DNA of 64,000 nucleotides from Prosopocoilus inquinatus (GCA_036172665.1 CM069876.1:49569001-49633000); one strand, 5' to 3'. Positions 9,985 through 21,998 are shown, counted from the first letter of the stretch. The notes: a model not told the origin generated them from the letters alone. Translations and numbers: made by a program.

Positions 9985-11545
9985 ATACCAACAGATTCCC
10001 AAATTCAAAACTGCACAAGAAAAGGCGTTCGAGTGCCCCGCCTGCACTTCCAAATTTAAAATCGAAGCACATTTAAAAAGTCACCTGATGACGCACGCCG
10101 ACGAGAAGCTGCTGAAATGCCTCATCTGCAATCGGAAGCTTCGGCGAGCCGACTTCCTCGCGCGGCACATGTTCAAGCACACCCAAGACGCCCCGCTCAG
10201 GTGCGACCTCTGCGATTACAAGTCCAGATCGCTTCAAAGTCTGAAACGGCACGCCCTAACGCACACCGACGAGAAGCCGTTCTCCTGCGACCTCTGCGAC
10301 TACAAGAGCAGGCTGCCCGAAAACCTCAAGCGCCACATTTTAACGCACAGCGAGGAGACACCGTTCTCCTGCGAGCTCTGCGGCGACAAGTTCAAGCGAC
10401 TTCATTATCTAAAGCGGCACATGCTGAAACACACCGCCGAAAAGCAGTTCGCGTGTAGTCTCTGCGATCACAGATTCCACGGCGCTTACAGTTTGAAGCG
10501 ACACATGATGACGCACAGCGGCGCGAAGCCCTTCCTCTGCACGGTCTGCAGCTTCAAGTGCCTGCACAGGCAAACCATGGAACGCCACGTGCTAATACAC
10601 ACCGGCGAGAAACCGTTCAGTTGCGACCTTTGCGATTACAAATGCCGCCAGGCCGGGAACTTGAAACTGCACAGGCTGATACACACCGGCGAGAAGCCTT
10701 TCGCTTGCGACCTCTGCGATTATAAGTGCAGAGAGAAGGTTTCCTTGAGACTGCATAAGTTAAACCACGCCGGCGATAAGCCGGTTTGCGACGTGAAATG
10801 CCTGGACGAGAAGACGCTGAAACGGCACGTGTTGATACACACCGACGAGAAACTGTTCGCTTGTGAGCTCTGCGATTACAAATGTAGGCGAGCCGCGTAC
10901 CTGAAGCAACACATGTCGGGGCATGCGGGCGAGAAGCCTTTCGCTTGCGATCACTGCGAGTACAAGTGTCGAGATAGGGGATCATTGAAACTGCATCAGT
11001 TGAAACATGCTGATAAGCCGTTTTGTTGTGAGATTTGCAATGTGAGATTCCTGCATAGGAAAACCTTAGCGCGGCATATGGTGAAGCACAGCGGCGAAAA
11101 ACCACTCGCTTGCGATTACAAATGCCGACAGGCCGAGCGTTTGAAGCGGCACAGGTTAACGCACACCGGCGAGAAGCCTCTTTTCGCTTGCGCTCTCTGC
11201 GATTACAAGTGTCGAGGCAGGGAATATCTGAAACTGCACGCGTTAAAGCACGCCGGCGAACAAGCTGTTGATGATAAGCCGTTTGCTTGCAAGGTTTGCG
11301 ACGTGAAATTCCTGTGCAAGAAGACCTTGAAGCAGCACGTGTTAATACACACCGACGAGAAACCGTACGGTTGTGACCTTTGCGATTACAGATGCAGGCG
11401 ACCCGCGCACCTGAGAAGTCACAGGTTGACGCACACGGGCGAGAAGCCCATCGCTTGCGATGTTTGCGATTACAAGTGTCGAAACACCGGAAACTTGAGG
11501 AAACACAAGTTGTCGCACCAGCCACTTGATTCTTCTAATATTTGA
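9985..11545 (+). CDS. C2H2 zinc-finger terminal exon, unit 6 (16 intact + 2 broken fingers)
   Basis: The acceptor CCTTTCAG ends at 9984, and phase 2 begins YQQIPKFKTAQEKAFECPAC. About 519 residues follow. The head (fingers 1-2) is the subfamily type shared by units 6-15. Two later fingers are broken by small in-frame losses: KPVCDVKCLDEK near 10788-10805 lacks the normal C-x2-C, and KPLACDYKCRQ near 11101 has lost three residues around the second Cys. Linker 15-16 carries a seven-residue insertion (AGEQAVDDKPF). The tail is QPLDSSNI. First Met is in finger 1. The motif GTCGCCGAAC lies at 9931-9940 upstream of the acceptor. Confidence 0.88.
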
Positions 11546-12095
11546 ATAAGTATGAAATCCATTCGCTAATAGTAATCAAGCGCCGGCGATTCTTAGGATA
11601 TTTCGTAAAAGAACAGATGAGAGCGGGGATGGGGAATACCTGCGCCGTTGTTTTGATGGTTATACTGGTTTATACCAGAAACCCTTGGAGTCGCCGGCCT
11701 TTCCTAAAAAATGATTGATGATGTTTACAGGTTGTGCCGTCACACTTATCGGCTTATGGACTTACCGTAACAAGTATAAGTCTGTTTTTTCTTTTCATAG
11801 AAGCGTGTGCGCTCGGAATTAAATTCGTCCTGTTTCGATAACGCTCGTCGCCGTGAGCCTGTCTAATAGCATACGCGGGCTGTTGGAGAGATGTAGTTAT
11901 CATCTTTCCTTCTCGCTCTTTCGTATATTCCATAACCTAATGGTAACTGATACAACCTGTATACACATACAAAGAGAAGGCAGAATGTTTAAAATAATGT
12001 AGAATTAGTAACGAATTGTAAGTTACGCTAAATTTAATAATAAACTAAAAAAAAACTCACTATTTAGGAAGTATAAAAATTCTGTAGCATTTTTT
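11546..12095. other. Spacer, unassigned
   Basis: A stretch of moderate GC at 11630-11950 contains no open frame, and I do not recognise it. It could be a decayed transposon. From about 11990 the sequence matches the flank upstream of unit 9 (near 18520-18640). Confidence 0.4.
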
Positions 12096-12452
12096 TTGGG
12101 GGGGTGGGGGGTGAGGGGCGAGTAATTATTATCAAGAACGGGATTTTTAAATGAAAGCTCGCAATTTCCTTTGAAATTTGAATAATTTTTGATGAGTGAG
12201 TTCATGGGGTCGTGTTTCGTTATTGGTCACTTTTATTTTATATCCTCTGGTAAGTTAAATTACGCCCTAAAATTATCCCCCCCCCCCTTCCACCCTCCGA
12301 CTGCGCTGTTATCAATAAAGAAATATTAACCACCTGTTCTCTTCTAAAACTACAATCGTGTGTTGCTTTGCCTTGACCTTGTTTCTTTTTAGAATAATAG
12401 AACCATTTGTGTAATGACAGGTGCGCTCTTAATGATGTCAGTTTTGTTTCAG
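12096..12452 (+). repeat. Duplicated upstream flank of unit 7
   Basis: A G-run block (12096-12120), a shared 130-base core, a C-run block near 12280, and a terminal segment (GAACCNTTTGTGTAAT...CAGGTGCGC...TTTTGTTTCAG) are all similar to 16920-17276 upstream of unit 8. Parts of this also precede unit 9 (18640-18733). This shows that the duplication unit included several hundred bases of intron. Confidence 0.75.
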
Positions 12453-14283
12453 ATTCCAACGGACGCGGACGTCCGAATCCAAAGTCGCAAAAGAAAGAGC
12501 ATTCGAATGTCGCATATGCAGTTCTAAATTTAAAACTCAGGGATATTTAAAGAGACACGTCATGACACACACCGACGAGAAGCTATTGAAGTGCACCGTC
12601 TGCAACAGCGAGTTTCGGCGCGCCGGTTTCCTGTCACGCCACATGCTCAAACACACCCAAGGAACTTCACCCCCCAAATGTGACGTCTGCGGTTACGAAT
12701 GCAGCACGCGTCACAATTTGAAATACCACTTGATAACGCACACGGACGAGAAGCCGTTCCGCTGCAAACTTTGCGATTACAGGTGCCGAGTTGCCAAAAA
12801 TTTGAAGTGTCACATGCTAACGCACACCGACGAAACGCCGTACTCCTGCGAGCTCTGCGGTTGCAAATTCAAACGACTCTCGTATTTGAAGCGACACGCG
12901 TTGAAGCACACCGACGAGACGAGACGATTCAGATGCACTCAATGCGATCGCAAATTCCGCAACGCCTACAGCCTGAAACTTCACGTAATGAGGCACACAG
13001 GCGAAAAACCTGACGAGAAGCCCTACGCTTGCGATCTATGCGATTACAAATGCCGAGCAGGTGTATCCTTGAGACAGCATAAGCTAAAACACACCGGTGA
13101 TAAACCTTTTCACTGCGCGATTTGCAATTACAAGTGCGTATACAAAAGAAACTTGGTGGTGCACGTGTTAACGCACAGCGACGAAAAACCATTAAGTTGC
13201 GACCTTTGCGATTATAAATGCGTACAAGCCGGTCGTTTGAAGCTGCACAGGTTGAGACACAGCGGTGAAAAGCCTTTTGCTTGCGATCTCTGTGATTACA
13301 AGTGCCGGCAGCGAAACTCTTTGGCACTGCATAAGGTCAAACACACTGGTGATAAACCGTTTTGTTGTAAGATTTGCAATGTCAAGTGCCTACACGAGAG
13401 CAGCTTAAAAAAGCACACGTTGATACACACCGGCAAGAAACTATTCAGTTGTGATCTATGCGATCACAAATCCCGAAGCAAGGAATTACTGAAGCGGCAC
13501 ATGTTGGTACACGGCGAGAAATCATTCGCTTGTGGCCTCTGCGGTTACAAATTCCGAAACAAACAATACCTCAAACGACACATGTCAGTGCACGCGGGCG
13601 AAAAGCCATTCAGTTGTGACGCTTGCGATTACAAAACCGTAGACTCCGGAAACTATATGCGACACAAGTTAAAGCACACCGGCGAAAAGCATTTCGCTTG
13701 CGACCTTTGTGATTACGCGTGCCTCAGGAAAGAACGCATGAAACAGCACAGGCTGAGCCACTCCGGTGACAAGCCGTTTGTTTGTAGGATTTGCGACGCC
13801 GAATTTCCGAGAAGAATGAATCTGAAGCGGCACATTTTATTACACACCGGCGAGAAACTGTTCAGTTGTGATCTGTGCGAGTACGAAACCCCGGACGCCG
13901 GGAACTACAAGAGACACCGATTGAAACATACCGACGCGAAGCCTTTCGCCTGCGACCTTTGCGACTATAAATGCCGAAGGAATGAACACCTGAAAGAGCA
14001 TCGGTTGAGACACGCCGGCGGCAAACTGTTTAATTGTAAGACTTGCGGCGACATATTTCCGAGAAGATTAAGTTTGCAGCGGCATAGTTTAACACACGCC
14101 GGTGAAAACCTACTCAGCTGTGATCTTTGCGATTACAGAGCCGTAAAGGCGACGTATTTGAAACAGCACATTTTAACACATACCGGCGAGAAGCCTATCG
14201 CTTGCGATCTTTGCGATTATAAATGCCGAAAGAACGTGAGCTTGAAAAAGCACAGATTGCCACATCAGCGAGAAGCTATTTAA
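12453..14283 (+). CDS. C2H2 zinc-finger terminal exon, unit 7 (21 fingers, longest)
   Basis: The acceptor TTTTGTTTCAG ends at 12452, and phase 2 begins FQRTRTSESKVAKERAFEC. About 609 residues carry 21 intact fingers. The first three are the shared head, separated from finger 4 by the usual TDEKPF linker, with an irregular THTQGTSPPK linker between fingers 2 and 3. Linker 6-7 is extended (TGEKPDEKPYA). From finger 7 on, the helices follow a three-finger rhythm. Fingers 14 and 17 share the unusual Y-[KE]-T...GNY[MK]RH form. The tail is QREAI. The first Met ends finger 1. Confidence 0.9.
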
Positions 14284-14499
14284 ATGCGACTCCTCTTGCC
14301 AAGTATTCGAGGAAGCAGAAAATAATACACACCAGAGCTATGTTGTTTTAAATACAAATCATTTATTCTCAATTAAATTGCTGATTAAAGTAGGCGATGA
14401 TTTCGGGTAGATATAAATTGCGGCGGTGGTTAAGCCTTGATCTACTTTGCTGGTATCGTAACCATTAATAGTTTGTCGAACCCCTAGAGAAAATCGACT

Positions 14500-16500
14500 A
14501 TTAATTGATGACTAAAAAATGAAAAAAAAATGTTTGTCAAAATCAAAGAAAAGATGATCAGCTGATAGATAAAAAAATAAAAACAAATCTAATTAAATTG
14601 AATAAAAAAAGAAAAAAAAATAATACAAAAGTCGATCGACTGATTATATTTAAAAAATACAAACGTGGAATAAAAAAAAATAGATTAATAAAGTCAGGAC
14701 GAATTTGAAAATTGTATAAAACCAACAACAAGTCGAATTGATTTAAAAATTGACGAAAATGTAAATATTAAAAAAAAGGGCAATCAATAACCAATCGATA
14801 TTTAAAAAATGAAATCAAAATCAAAGCAAATCGAGTAAAAGGGAAAACCAGAGACGCAGGTCAATCGATGAGATGAAAACGTAAAATAAATTAAACTCAA
14901 ATCGAGCGAAAGAGAAACAAAATACGACAGATTGATAATTTAAAAAATCAAATCAAATAAGATGAAACAAAAGGAAAAAAAAACAAAAGATGATGAATTG
15001 ATATGCTAAAAATTCAAAAAAGTCAAAAGATTGACCTCAAAATGACGTTTCCAAACTGTAGATAAAATTGATGATTAATTTATTGTCAAATCAAATCGCG
15101 TTTAGTTTTCGAAACGTCAAGTCGTCTGTCAAGCAAGAAACACATTTGTCAAAATTGGAAATCACAATAAATTGACAAAAGAGGAAAACCAAAAGAATTT
15201 TTTCTTTTGTTTTTTAATTATTAATCTTGTATCCGTTCAAATATAATTGTATATTCGCTGCAATTTACAAAGCAGATTATTCTGACCATTCTGAAAATTC
15301 GGTGCAATTTACGTGTTTTTTGAAACACCCGTTCGACCAGCCGCCGCAATTTACGTGCACGATTCATCAAATCCGTGACCGCCGCCGCAATTTACAGTCG
15401 CCAATGATTTCAACGTTTTTTTTTCGTTTAAAAGAAAAAATAAAGGTCGATCAATTGATTGCATTAAAAATTGAATAAAACAGTCAAAAAAAAAAAATGA
15501 AGGACTGTAAGTCAGGACCAAAATGAAAAAAAAAAATTGTACAAAAGTAACAACAAATCAAATAGATTTAAAAAATTGACGAATTTTGGTATATTAAAAA
15601 AAATGACGATCAGTTAATAATTAAAAAATAAAATCAAATTAAATTGAATAAAGAAGTGAACAAAAATGGCGATCAATGGACGAGAATAAAACAAAAGACG
15701 ATCAATTGATATTTTTTTTTATAAAACAAAGGCTCGTCAAATGAAATTAGAAAAAAAAACACAAAAAAGAAGATGATAATCAAAACATAACAAAGCAAGG
15801 GAAAAAGCAGAGATCGATCAATTTATTGATTAATATTAAAAATTGTATAAACAAAAGACGAACTTTGGTGAAGTATGTATGTAAAATTTATGTAAGTTAT
15901 ATCTGTAAATATTAAAGAAAAAAGACGATCGGGTAATTGAATTAAAAAATAAAATAAAGTTAAATCAACTAAAAGCAAAAAAAAAAATTACAAAGATGGC
16001 GATCATCGACCGTAATCGACAACGAGTAAGAGAAACGTAAACGAGAGACGATCAATTGGTAACTAAAAACATCAAAAAATTAACTAAAGAGAAAAACAAG
16101 GTGATAAATTGGTGGTTAAAAAAGAAAAACAAAAAAAAAGAAATCTAATATAAAATCGAATTGAATAAAAGAGAAAACAAATGGCGATCGATCTATGAGA
16201 TACGATAAACTGATTGAAAAACTATATAAAATCATGGCAAATAAAAGCAGACAGACGAAAGTAAAAACGAAAAAAGGCGACAGTCAAAAAATAAAAACAA
16301 AACAAGTAAAATCGATTAGAAGAAAAAATAAAGGTCGATCGATTGATTATATTAAAAATTGAATTAAATAAGGGTTAAAAAAAAAACAAGAAACAAAAGA
16401 CGATCGATGTCGACGAAGACGAAAATAAAAATTCCGTAAAACTTAAAAAGTTAAATTGAACAATAACAATAATAATCAAGAACATTGACGAAAGTTTGTA
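14500..16500. repeat. A-rich satellite-like spacer with GACGATC motifs
   Basis: This is strongly strand-asymmetric sequence (poly-A islands on +) with recurrent short words such as ACAAAAGACGATC, GGCGATC, TCAATTGAT and TAAAAATTGAATAAA at irregular spacing. Complementary words fill the T-rich satellites at 23-25.5 and 38.5-40.3 kb. I see no gene. The bases just after unit 7 (14284-14335) look like a decayed finger tail. Confidence 0.55.
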
Positions 16501-16574
16501 CTACAAAAGATCGTGGGGGTCGCCGACTTTAAAACAAAAATCACAGCTTACTTTAATCGTAATTAAATTATAAC

Positions 16575-16783
16575 CAAGGAAAAGAATTCGGGGCCACTTG
16601 TCTCGCGAGCGATGCGAAAACTTAGTATACTCGGCGAGTAATTTCTGCGAAGTGCAAACGCTCGCATCGCATTCTTTCCCCTCCCACTCGATAACAATTC
16701 GAACATCGGAAAGGTAGTAGGAATAAATAATACATTCGACGCAAAAAGTCTCCAACACTAAGTGGCCCGAATTCTTTTCCCTG
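16575..16783. mobile_element. hAT-type MITE, copy 1
   Basis: This is a 209-bp element with near-perfect terminal inverted repeats (left CAAGGAAAAGAATTCGGGGC, right ends CCCGAATTCTTTTCCCTG). It is flanked by a perfect 8-bp direct repeat ATTATAAC at 16567-16574 and 16784-16791. CAGGG-like ends and an 8-bp target duplication are hallmarks of hAT elements. It has no transposase. A relative lies at 28698-28927. Confidence 0.85.
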
Positions 16784-16919
16784 ATTATAACTACGCAAAT
16801 TTCAATTAAAACACGATTTTATTATTTGATAGTTGTTTTTATTATTTTTTAATTAATGTATGCGATCAAGGATAAAAATGAAACGAAGTTTAGAGTGAAG
16901 GATCAATCACCGAAAAGTT

Positions 16920-17276
16920 GGAGGGGGGAGGGGGGGGGGAGTAATTTTTGTGAAGAACAGAATTTTTAAGTGAAAGCTCGCAATATTCTTTGATCTTTGA
17001 GTAATTTTTGATGAGTGAGTGGATTCATGTGGGGGTTTGTTCCGTTCTTGGTGACTTTTATTTTATACCCTCATGGTAAGTTAAATTGCACCTTAAGACT
17101 ACCCCCCCCCCTCCCCAACCCGCGCTGTTTTCAATACAATCGAGAAAAATTAACCGCCTGTCCTCTTCGAAAACTGCAAACGCGTCTTGCTTTGCCTTGG
17201 CCTTGTTTATTGTTGGAATAATAGAACCCTTTGTGTAATCGCAGGTGCGCTTTTAATGACGTCAGTTTTGTTTCAG
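16920..17276 (+). repeat. Duplicated upstream flank of unit 8
   Basis: This is similar along its length to 12096-12452, including the paired G-run (16920-16941) and C-run (near 17101-17115) and the segment just before the acceptor. The palindrome TGACGTCA (a CRE/ATF-like word) appears at 17258-17265; the copies at units 7 and 9 differ at one or two bases. Confidence 0.75.
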
Positions 17277-18366
17277 ATTCCAACGGACGCGGACGTCCAA
17301 ATCCAAACGCGCAAAAGAGAGAGCATTCGAATGTCGCATATGCAATTCTAAATTTAAAACTCAGGGATATTTAAAGAGACACGTCATCGTGTCACACATC
17401 GGCGAGAAGCTATTGAAGTGCACCGTCTGTGACAGCGAGTTTCAGCGGGCCGGCTTCCTGGCACGACACATGCTCAAACACACCCAGGGAACATCACCGA
17501 AATGCGCCATCTGCGGTTACGAATGTACAACGCGGCATAATTTGAAGTGTCACGTACTAACACACACCGGCGAGAAGCCGTTCGGCTGCAATCTTTGCGA
17601 TTTCAGGTGCCGCGTTGCCAGAAATCTCAGGCGTCACAAGCTAACGCACGCCAAAGATAAGCCGTACTCCTGCGATCTCTGCAGTCGCAAATTCAAGCTA
17701 CCTCATTACTTAAAACGACACATGTTGAAGCACACCGACGAGGAACGGTTCAGATGCACTCACTGCGATCGCAAATTTCGCAACGCCTACAGCCTGAACG
17801 TTCATGTAATAAAGCACAAGGGCGAGAAGCCTCTCGCTTGCAATCTGTGCGATTACAAGTGCCGGGCAAGAGAATCCTTGAGACTGCACAAGCTAAAACA
17901 CACCGGCGATAAGCTTCTTCGCTGCGAGATTTGCAATTACAAGTGCGTGTACAAGAGGAACCTGGCGGTGCACGTCTTGACGCACAGCGACGAAAAACCA
18001 TTCGGTTGTGACCTCTGCGATTATAAGTGCGCGCAAGCCGGACGCTTGAAACAGCACAGGTTGACGCACGGCGGCGAGAAGCCTTTCGCCTGCGACCTGT
18101 GCGATTACAAGTGCCGGCGGAGAGACTGCTTGAGACTCCACAAGGTGAAACACACCGGGGATAAACCGTTTTGTTGTAAGATTTGCGACGTCAAGTGCCC
18201 GCACGAGAGGAGCTTGAAAAAGCACATGCTGATACACACCGGCGAGAAACCGTTCGGTTGTGACGTTTGCGATTATAAAACCGTAAAGGGGACGAATTTG
18301 AAAAAACACAGGTTAACACACACCGGCGAGAAACCCGAAAGAACGCTTGAAAAAAGCACAGATTAA
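17277..18366 (+). CDS. C2H2 zinc-finger terminal exon, unit 8 (12 fingers, truncated tail)
   Basis: The acceptor ends at 17276, and phase 2 begins FQRTRTSKSKRAKERAFEC. About 362 residues carry twelve fingers in the same order as the first part of unit 7. Finger 1 has an H-x4-H end (HVIVSH). After finger 12 the frame runs into ERTLEKSTD and stops. Alignment with unit 7 shows that about 31-32 bases of the next finger are missing here, which shifts the frame. The ancestral last stop (CTATTTAAATGCGA) is still visible just downstream. The first Met is in finger 2. Confidence 0.86.
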
Positions 18367-18733
18367 CGAAAAGCTATTTAAATGCGATTGCTTTTGCCAA
18401 ATATTTGAGAAATACACACCAGAGCTATTTTTTTTAAATTCCTTATTAAAATAGGCAATGATTTCAATGTTTTTTTTTTTTTTTTAATTTTAAGACAATG
18501 ATGGTTACTTACAACTGACACAACCTGTATATACATATAATATAAGGTAGAATTAGATACTAATTGTAAGTTACATTAAACGTAATAATAAACAAACCTC
18601 ATTATTTAGGAAGTATAAAAATTTTGCAGCAGTCTTTTCGGGGGGTGGGGTGGGGGCCTTGTTTACTGTCAGAACGATAGTACTCTTTGTGTAATCACAG
18701 GTGCGGTTTTATTGACGTGAGTTTTCTTTTCAG
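18367..18733. other. Intergenic flank between units 8 and 9
   Basis: The decayed tail of unit 8 is followed by sequence homologous to the flank of unit 7 near 11990-12120. This includes TTTAGGAAGTATAAAAATT and a G-run at 18640-18656, and then the conserved pre-acceptor segment. I see no gene. Confidence 0.55.
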
Positions 18734-20144
18734 ATTTGAATGGACGCCCAAGTCCGAACCTGCACAGGAAAGTGCATTTGAATGTCGCGTTTGCAGTTCT
18801 GTATTTAAAACTCAGGGGTATTTAAACAGACATGTGATGACACACGCCGACGAGAAGCTATTGAAGTGCACTGTTTGCAACAGCGAATTTCGGCGCGCCG
18901 GCTTCCTGGCACGCCACATGCTCAAACACACCCAAGGAACTTCGCAGCTGAAATGTGACGTCTGCGGTTACGAATGTGACACGCGTCAAAATTTGAACAA
19001 GCACGTACTAACACACACCGACGAGAAACCGTTCTGCTGCAACCTCTGCGATTACAGCTGCCGAGTCGCCGAAAACCTAAAGTGCCACATGTTAACGCAC
19101 ACCGACGACAGGCCGTACTCCTGCGTTCTCTGCAACTGCAAGTTCAAACGACTCCCCTACCTAAAGCGGCACATGCAGAAGCACACCGACGAGAAACGGT
19201 TCAGGTGTGCTCACTGCGATCGCAAATTCCGCAACGCGTACGGCTTGAAGCTTCACGTGATGAGGCACACGGGCGAGAACCGTTTTCACTGCGCGATCTG
19301 CGATTTTCAGTGTCGATACAAGGTGACCTTGAAACAGCACGTGTTTAAGCACACGGGCGGGAAACCGGACGAGAAGCGTCTGGCTTGCGACCTGTGCGAT
19401 TACAAATGCCGAGCGGGCGATGCTTTGAGAGCGCATAAGCTGAAACACACCGGCGAGAAGCCTTTTAGCTGCGCGATTTGCAGTTTCAAGTGCATATACA
19501 AGAAAAACCTGGCGGTGCACGTCTTGACGCACGGCGACGAAAAGCCGTTCAGTTGTGACCTCTGCGATTATAAATGCGTGCAAGCCGGAAGCTTGAAGCG
19601 GCACAGGTTGAGACACAGCGGCGAGAAGCCTTTTGCTTGCGATCTTTGCGATTACAGGTGCCGGCATAGAGATTCTTTGAAACTGCATAAGGTGAAACAC
19701 ACCGGTGGTAAACCGTTTAGTTGTAAGATTTGCAACGTCGCGTGCCTGCACGAGAAGAGCCTGAAAACGCACATGTTAAAACACCTGACCGGCAAAAACC
19801 TTTTGAGTTGTGAACTTTGCGGTTACAAATCCCGAAGCAAAGAATTATTAAGACGGCACATGTTGGTGCACACCGGCGAAAAACCGTTCGGTTGTAACCT
19901 TTGCGATTACAAATCCCGCAGCAAAGAATCATTGAAGCGGCACACGTCGGTGCACACCGGCGAGAAACCATTCAGCTGTGAACTTTGCGATTACCAAAGC
20001 GTGGACTCCGGAAACTATAAGAGACACTTGTTAAAACATACCGGCGAGAAGCCTTTCGCCTGCGATCTTTGCGATTACAAAAGCCGGAAGAACGCGAGCT
20101 TGAAAAAACACAGGCTAACAACACATCAACGAGAAGGCATTTGA
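18734..20144 (+). CDS. C2H2 zinc-finger terminal exon, unit 9 (16 fingers)
   Basis: The acceptor TTTTCTTTTCAG ends at 18733, and phase 2 begins FEWTPKSEPAQESAFEC. About 469 residues carry 16 fingers with the subfamily head. Linker 7-8 is extended (TGGKPDEKRLA) and linker 12-13 is LTGKNLLS. The last finger has H-x4-H (HRLTTH) and the tail is QREGI. The frame upstream of the acceptor is open but has only a TTG at 18687. The first in-frame Met ends finger 1. AATAAA lies about 50 bases after the stop. Confidence 0.88.
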
Positions 20145-20396
20145 ATGCTGGCGAACACGATTTTATTACTCAATAATTGTTTCTATTATTGTAAATAAAT
20201 GTATGCGACCGAGAATAAAAATGGATCGAAATTTGGGGTTGGGCAATCGTAAAAAAATCGTTTCTTATCGGTTTTCTTTAAAAAAAAAAAAAAAACATCG
20301 CGAATAAAATTTTTCTTCTGAAACGGTACTATACAGTGTCATCCAAAACTGCACTCTTAAATTTCGCATCCCATTTTTACCTGGGGGTATCAAAAG

Positions 20397-20715
20397 TTAG
20401 AAGAAGCACAGATTAATACATCAACGAAAAACGATTTAAACGATAAACGTTTGAGAAAGCATTATTTAATAAATGCTTTTGTGACTTTAAATAATTGATT
20501 GCGACCAAGAAAGAAAATGCATCGAAATTTGGGGTTAAGGTTTAATCGCAGAAAAATGGTTTCTCATCGAATTTTCAAGGACAATATTGCGCGAATAAAA
20601 TTTGCCATCTGAAAGAGCACTATACAGTGTCATCCAAAACTGTACCTGTACAATTTCGCATCCCACTTTTAAATAGGGTATCAATAGTTCGCGCGTTGTA
20701 AAATAATTATGTAAA
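20397..20715 (+). pseudogene. Orphan 3' end of a lost unit plus flank
   Basis: KKHRLIHQRKTI-like codons at 20399-20440 are followed by about 270 bases similar to the 3' flank of unit 12 (31380-31690). The shared parts include TTCTCATCGAATTTTCAAGG and TACAGTGTCATCCAAAACTG. The array that belonged to this tail is gone. A second copy of the TACAGTGTCATCC segment is at 20333. Confidence 0.65.
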
Positions 20716-20998
20716 TATAGTACTTCATATAATAGATGACGGAAATTCTATTTTTTTATTTTCTTCCATCCCGAAATTATTTCCGAGAAACACTTGTCTC
20801 GGAAAATAAAAAAATAATTTGAGGCGTACAGTTGAACTAATCCTGTACCTTAAACAAAAGCTAAATTCGAAAATGGCGTTTAATTTATTTTCTGATGTTG
20901 CCTTCCTGGGTTGGCCTTGTATGTACAACTCTCCATTAAGCTTCTCGTCCCAACTTATCCGTGATCAGAACCTTTTATTAAAGTCGGTTTTGTTTCAG

Positions 20999-21998
20999 TT
21001 TCCGAGGGACCTCCGAACCTGAAACGGCAGAGCAAGAAACACTCGAATGTCGCATATGCGGTTCTAAATTTGAAACTCAGGCGTATTTTAAAAGGCACGC
21101 TATGACACACGCCGACGAGAAGCAGTCGAAATGCACCGTCTGCAATTACGAGTTCCGGCGAGCCAGCTACCTAGCCGGTCACATGCTCAAACACGCCCGG
21201 GACACCTCCCTCAAGTGCGACATCTGCGATTTCAAATGCATTTCACCTCAATACATGAAGCGACATCTATTAGTTCATAAAGACGGGAAGCCCTTCCGCT
21301 GCAACCGTTGCGATTACAAATGCCGAAGCAAGGAACTCATGAAAGCGCACAGGTTGAGCCACACCGGTGATAAACCGTTCAGCTGTGACTTTTGCGATTA
21401 CAAATGCGCAAAACCCTCGGGATTGAGGGACCACAGATTAATACACACCGGCGAGAAACCTTTCGCTTGCGATCTATGCGATTATAAATGTCGGCATTCC
21501 GGAGCCCTGAACAGGCACAAGCTGACGCACACCGGGAAGATCAGGATCAGAAGATTCGGCTGTAATTTTTGCGATTACAAAACCGCGTACTCCAGAAACT
21601 TGAAGACACACAAATTAAGGCACACGGGCGAGAAGCCCTTCGCTTGCGATCTTTGCGATTACAAATCTCGCACGCGAGAGTCCTTGAGGCTGCATACGAT
21701 AAGGCACACCGGCGAGGAGCCTCTGCGTTGCGCGATTTGCAATTACAAGTGCATACAGAGGGAGAAATTGGAGCTGCACTTCTTGACGCACAGCGGCGAG
21801 AAACCGTTAAGTTGTGATCTTTGCGATTATAAATGCGTGCAACCGCACAATTTGAAACAGCACATGTTCAAGCACACCGGCGAGAAACCTTTCGCTTGCG
21901 ATCTCTGCGACTTTAAGTGCCGGTATGGAGTATCTTTGAGAGAGCATAAGCTGCGACACAGCCGTTCTGTTGTACCGTTTGCGATGCTAAATTCGTGA
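20999..21998 (+). CDS. C2H2 zinc-finger terminal exon, unit 10 (11 fingers, frameshifted)
   Basis: The acceptor TTTTGTTTCAG ends at 20998, and phase 2 begins FRGTSEPETAEQETLEC. About 332 residues carry eleven intact fingers. At about 21960 the frame breaks: compared with unit 11, about 10 bases are missing around the start of the next finger. The protein then ends in RSVVPFAMLNS. Finger pieces continue in another frame to 22219. This is a recent lesion, a polymorphism or an assembly error; the rest of the array shows no decay. Confidence 0.82.

Noticed and set aside
10117..10458. Forward-strand frames rich in RLRSLRLQ, HRREA and similar words overlapping the arrays in another phase
   Set aside because: The same words recur in every unit because the finger DNA is repetitive; they are frame shadows.
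10617..11525. Long antisense open frame (302 codons) across unit 6, and similar minus-strand frames across most units
   Set aside because: They mirror the 84-bp finger period and biased codons of the sense array. Their products are repetitive Arg/Cys/Ser- or Val/Ala-rich sequence with no domain.
16501..16758. Minus-strand open frame of 85 codons
   Set aside because: It lies largely inside the hAT MITE and runs over its boundary.
16990..17080. Candidate initiator exon with GTAAGTTAAA donor upstream of unit 8 (and at 12248 upstream of unit 7)
   Set aside because: The donor-like sequence is conserved in both copies, but the reading frames before it differ. One possible frame would create a stop at the junction, and the others end in phase 1 rather than phase 2. 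It could be non-coding at best.
18687..18733. Extension of unit 9 upstream of its acceptor as a coding start
   Set aside because: The open frame reaches only a TTG codon and reads through the polypyrimidine tract; the pattern is explained by the acceptor.
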